From positions 1 through 7,837 of the forward strand of contig DATFAS010000092.1 of the NCBI GenBank assembly GCA_035254305.1: a stretch of DNA of 7,837 bases, read 5' to 3'. Origin of the DNA: DATFAS01 sp035254305. GTDB taxonomy: Bacteria; Bacillota; Bacilli; Aneurinibacillales; RAOX-1. The position numbers and the translations under genes were made by a program. Shown here piece by piece: positions 6,279 through 7,837 of this stretch. A model generated the notes under the pieces. The model worked only from the letters and a program-made list of their open reading frames with translations, was not told the DNA's origin and made no database searches. Position 1 is the first letter of the stretch; every line of letters starts with the position of its first letter.

Positions 6279-6295
6279 CTGCGAAATTTGTCGAA
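6279..6295 (+). promoter_or_regulatory. Candidate Spo0A box upstream of the c-di-AMP riboswitch
   Basis: TGTCGAA at 6289-6295 (in context TTTGTCGAAAC) is a perfect match to the core Spo0A box. A poorer half-match (CTGCGAA) lies one helical turn upstream at 6279-6285. It overlaps a -35-like TTGTCG (6288-6293), but no good -10 follows at normal spacing. A 7-bp match can occur by chance. Confidence 0.3.
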
Positions 6296-6336
6296 ACTAC
6301 CCCCATAAATTGATTTGAACCATCGAAGATTTAAGA

Positions 6337-6365
6337 GGGTCAATAGTATTGCCATGCTATTACCC
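6337..6365 (+). other. Stable hairpin between the transporter gene and the c-di-AMP aptamer
   Basis: GGGT (6337-6340) pairs with ACCC (6362-6365). After one bulged C, AATAGTAT (6342-6349) pairs with ATGCTATT (6354-6361, one G-U) around the loop TGCC. No T-run follows, so it is not a clear terminator. It may be the end of the preceding transcript or a helix of the riboswitch leader. Its 3' arm is next to CCCT (6363-6366), which can also pair with AGGG (6490-6493) at the 3' edge of the aptamer. Confidence 0.45.
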
Positions 6366-6500
6366 TAGAGTAAATGCCGAAACTCAAGAAGTAGAGTGCG
6401 GGGGATGAAATAATAGGGGTGAATGAAGAAACATTCGTTTTTTCTAGGGTGACTCCAACCCGAATCCGTCAACTAACCTCGTAGGCAGGAGGGAGTCAAA
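6360..6500 (+). ncRNA. c-di-AMP riboswitch (ydaO/yuaA class)
   Basis: The conserved blocks appear in order: ATGCCGAAACTC and GTAGAGTGCGGGGGATG (6374-6407 region), GGGGTGAAT (6416-6424), a variable hairpin, TAGGGTGA (6445-6452), and CCGAATCCGTCAACTAACC followed directly by TCGTAGGC (6460-6486). This final block is diagnostic of the class, with one substitution (CAACTAACC for the usual CAGCTAACC). The class usually turns genes off when c-di-AMP is high and commonly controls potassium/osmolyte transporters and cell-wall enzymes, which fits the wall protein downstream. No terminator lies between the aptamer and the ATG at 6508, so control may be at translation. GACTCC (6451-6456) can pair with GGAGTC (6492-6497), next to the AGGAGGG purine stretch. 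Confidence 0.93.
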
Positions 6501-6507
6501 GGTAAAA

Positions 6508-7257
6508 ATGAATAAATGGTTGAAGGCTACGTATACTGCGATGCTGGCGGTAGGTTTCTTATGGCAAACCCCCAGTTATGCAGCGGAATCACCGATTTCT
6601 GTGGAGGTGAATGGATCCGAAGTTAGTTTTCCGGATGCGAGTCCATTCATGAGTGATGATGGTCGAACGATGGTTCCGGTTCGATTCATCTCCACAACGC
6701 TTGGGTATCATGTCTCTTGGAATGGTGCCACAAATCAAATCTCCATCGAAAAGCAGGGCAAACAAATCATCCTAAGACCGGATCAACACAGGGTGCAGAT
6801 CAACGGTAAGGAAGTCGATCTTGGTACACCGGCACAGGTGGAAGATAATCGTCTCTTCGTTCCGGTTCGATTTGTCTCTGAGGCACTCGGGCAGCCTGTC
6901 TATTGGGAGCCTATATCGAAAACAGTGGGTCTAGGGCAACAACCAGAGTCACCTGTGGTGGGTGTTATAGAGGCGAAAGCAACCGCCTATGGCAATGAAT
7001 CGGGTAACCTCGATGCTATGGGTAATCCATTGCAACTTGGTACGGTCTCTGTAGACCCGGATGTGATCCCATTAGGTACGAAGCTATTTATCACAGGATA
7101 TGATTATAATGGCCTGCCGAAGGACGGATTGTATGCGGTGGCATCCGATCGAGGAGGGGCGATAAAAGGAAATCGAGTGGATCTATACATACCAGCTTCC
7201 AATCACGAAGTTCAGTCCTTTGGGATTCAGAATGTAAAGATTCAAATCCTGAAGTAG
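6508..7257 (+). CDS. Secreted stalk-domain + 3D-domain cell-wall protein
   Basis: This is an exported protein that probably cuts or remodels peptidoglycan. Residues 1-25 are a signal peptide (MNKWLKATYTAMLAVGFLWQ, then TPSYA with likely cleavage near A25/A26). Residues about 30-143 are two copper-amine-oxidase-N-like stalk repeats, each with the VPVRF(I/V)S signature (56-62 and 118-124). The name comes from a homologous fold and does not imply copper oxidase activity; such modules act as surface or wall-binding stalks. Residues about 153-249 are a 3D domain named for three aspartates: D183 in VDPDVIPLGTKL, and D214 and D225 in ASDRGGAIKGNRVDLY. It is related to the MltA barrel and to stationary-phase survival/Rpf-like wall enzymes. 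The chosen start has AAAGG at 6498-6502 five bases upstream; the stronger AGGAGGG (6487-6493) is 14 bases away. Control by c-di-AMP is expected from the upstream riboswitch. Confidence 0.92.
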   Translation: MNKWLKATYTAMLAVGFLWQTPSYAAESPISVEVNGSEVSFPDASPFMSDDGRTMVPVRFISTTLGYHVSWNGATNQISIEKQGKQIILRPDQHRVQINGKEVDLGTPAQVEDNRLFVPVRFVSEALGQPVYWEPISKTVGLGQQPESPVVGVIEAKATAYGNESGNLDAMGNPLQLGTVSVDPDVIPLGTKLFITGYDYNGLPKDGLYAVASDRGGAIKGNRVDLYIPASNHEVQSFGIQNVKIQILK

Positions 7258-7261
7258 CTGG

Positions 7262-7301
7262 ATGAAAGAAGGATGACCCATAGCGGTCATCCTTCTTTCA
7301 T
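7262..7301 (+). terminator. 17-bp hairpin terminator between convergent genes
   Basis: Bases 7262-7278 pair perfectly with 7285-7301 around the loop CATAGC; the core is GGATGACC/GGTCATCC. It begins five bases after the wall-protein stop codon and 63 bases beyond the stop of the convergent small gene. The 3' arm is T-rich but no long T-run follows, so it may act on both strands or as an RNA-stabilising 3' end. Confidence 0.75.
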
Positions 7302-7363
7302 TTGCGGATCCGTCACCGCATATGGGCAATTCGTTTTCTTTACTATAGAGGGTCTATCAATAT

Positions 7364-7543
7364 TTAGGCTAAATCGGAGTGATTGTTCACCTTACTGTAG
7401 GAATGCATTAATTGTATAAGTTTTTGGACTCTTGCTTGATCATCAAGCTGTTCATCCATTAGGATTACTTTTCTAAGTGTTGCATAAACTAAACTTGAAT
7501 CGTTTGATTCGAGAATCTGGACAAAATCATCAGCATGGTACAT
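7364..7543 (-). CDS. 59-aa protein of unknown function under a c-di-GMP riboswitch
   Basis: I do not recognise this protein. The minus-strand frame from ATG 7543 to TAA 7364-7366 encodes 59 aa (MYHADDFVQILESNDSSLVY, then 21-59 ending HSYSKVNNHSDLA). It is soluble, acidic at the N-terminus, has no signal peptide or membrane helix, and looks mostly helical (VYATLRKVILMDEQLDD, RVQKLIQLMHSY). Three facts support a real gene: GGAGG (7556-7552) eight bases before the ATG, a c-di-GMP-I riboswitch directly upstream on the same strand, and a strong hairpin after the stop. The earlier ATG at 7550 opens only a six-codon frame. The size and helices recall small partner or phosphatase proteins such as the Spo0E family, but the Spo0E SxxLD signature is absent. 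It may be a c-di-GMP-induced regulator or effector of motility, adhesion or sporulation. Confidence 0.7.
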   Translation of the reverse strand: MYHADDFVQILESNDSSLVYATLRKVILMDEQLDDQARVQKLIQLMHSYSKVNNHSDLA

Positions 7544-7549
7544 GGGTCA

Positions 7550-7579
7550 TACCTCCGGTTGTGGTTATTTCGGGAGGCA
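7550..7579 (-). promoter_or_regulatory. Riboswitch platform masking the ribosome binding site
   Basis: On the minus strand, TGCCTCC (7579-7573) can pair with GGAGGTA (7556-7550), burying the GGAGG ribosome binding site of the 59-aa gene. The same TGCCT (7579-7575) is the 3' strand of the aptamer closing helix, pairing with AGGCA (7651-7647). The two pairings exclude each other, so c-di-GMP binding should free the site, making a translational ON switch. This is a pairing prediction only. Confidence 0.55.
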
Positions 7580-7658
7580 GCTGGCTGACTTATTGGTATT
7601 CCCAATGAAGTCCCTTTAGTTTTGCGTCACCATTTTTCAATGGTTTTGCCTTTTTCTT
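7572..7658 (-). ncRNA. c-di-GMP-I (GEMM-I) riboswitch
   Basis: On the minus strand the class I consensus is clear. AAAAGGCAAAACC is followed by the hairpin CCATT-GAAA-AATGG (7643-7630) with its GNRA tetraloop, then TGACGCAAA, then a second long stem: GGGACTT, inner ATTGG...CCAAT (7606-7592), AAGTC. It closes with AGCCAGCTGCC (7586-7576 region). The tetraloop and the receptor-like second stem are the expected docking pair, and GGC/GCC closes the ligand-binding junction. It lies 29 bases before the start codon of the 59-aa protein, which it should control in response to cyclic di-GMP. Confidence 0.92.
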
Positions 7659-7676
7659 CGTTCATTTTGGTTGTTA

Positions 7677-7705
7677 AATATATCCTTAGTCTATCAGAAA
7701 GTGTA
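7677..7705 (-). promoter_or_regulatory. Candidate promoter of the c-di-GMP riboswitch transcript
   Basis: TATATT (7682-7677, minus strand) with a weak -35, TACACT (7705-7700), and a 17-base spacer would start transcription about 10-15 bases before the aptamer. The -10 box is good and the -35 box poor. Confidence 0.35.
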
Positions 7706-7837
7706 GCCAGGGCGGATCGAACCTTCGTACCAATTATCGAAATTAAGAGTGGGCCTTTTGTTATATTTTTTACCAAGGTGATTCGTTATATAAATAAACT
7801 ATGAATCTTTTGTGGATGTTACTTGTCGGAAAAATTA
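7706..7837. other. Window end without a recognised gene
   Basis: AT-rich sequence upstream of the c-di-GMP riboswitch. No frame with a ribosome binding site, no tRNA and no further riboswitch was seen on either strand. Any gene beyond 7837 is outside the window. Confidence 0.5.

Noticed and set aside
6090..6308. 72-codon plus-strand frame
   Set aside because: It overlaps the end of the membrane-transporter gene in another frame. Its product is Cys-rich and low quality, typical of a shadow frame.
7364..7543. The 59-aa protein as a Spo0E-type phosphatase
   Set aside because: Size and helical character fit, but the SxxLD signature and the preceding conserved Ile/Glu/Arg pattern are missing.
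7714..7723. GGTTCGATCC on the minus strand, resembling a tRNA T-loop
   Set aside because: The flanking bases do not form a T-stem, and no acceptor, D or anticodon arms could be found at the right distances.
7622..7804. 60-codon plus-strand frame
   Set aside because: It lies across the minus-strand c-di-GMP riboswitch, starts without a ribosome binding site, and shows no recognisable protein.

Overview
The window looks like chromosome of an endospore-forming, moderately AT-rich Gram-positive bacterium of the Bacillales type. The support is AGGAGG-type ribosome binding sites, sigmaA-like promoters (one nearly consensus), Rho-independent terminators, a Spo0A-box-like site, and riboswitch classes and protein families typical of Bacilli and Clostridia (a c-di-AMP riboswitch before a 3D-domain wall protein, and copper-amine-oxidase-type stalk repeats). 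The genus cannot be told from the sequence. No mobile element, CRISPR array, rRNA or tRNA was found.

Layout, left to right. Positions 117-1832 (+) encode a transmembrane methyl-accepting chemotaxis protein, closed by a terminator. Positions 1946-2623 (+) encode a FadR/FCD-type GntR regulator, with a tandem 8-bp repeat beside its promoter that is probably its operator. It converges, across a hairpin terminator, on a trpB-like gene (3848-2685, -) that lies alone, without other trp genes, and has unusual substitutions and a short deletion. Divergent from trpB is a small Gly-rich membrane-anchored protein (4036-4518, +), followed by an RraA-like protein (4596-5210, +) with its own terminator.

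The right-hand third is dominated by RNA regulation. A sigmaA promoter (5344-5372) leads into a tandem glycine riboswitch whose final helix competes with an intrinsic terminator. It controls a predicted glycine-transporter/TRIC-family membrane protein (5651-6253, +). A ydaO/yuaA-type c-di-AMP riboswitch (about 6360-6500) then precedes a secreted stalk-plus-3D-domain cell-wall protein (6508-7257, +). A 17-bp hairpin terminator separates this from a convergent 59-aa gene (7543-7364, -) that is too short for usual gene calling. A c-di-GMP-I (GEMM-I) riboswitch on the minus strand (about 7658-7572) precedes this gene and overlaps a helix that can mask its ribosome binding site.

The most noteworthy point is that about 2.3 kb carries three riboswitches for three ligands (glycine, c-di-AMP, c-di-GMP). 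The c-di-GMP switch appears to control an unrecognised small protein, convergent with the c-di-AMP-controlled wall enzyme. Whether these units act together physiologically (osmotic/cell-wall state versus motility/sessility, with a chemoreceptor also in the window) is inference.
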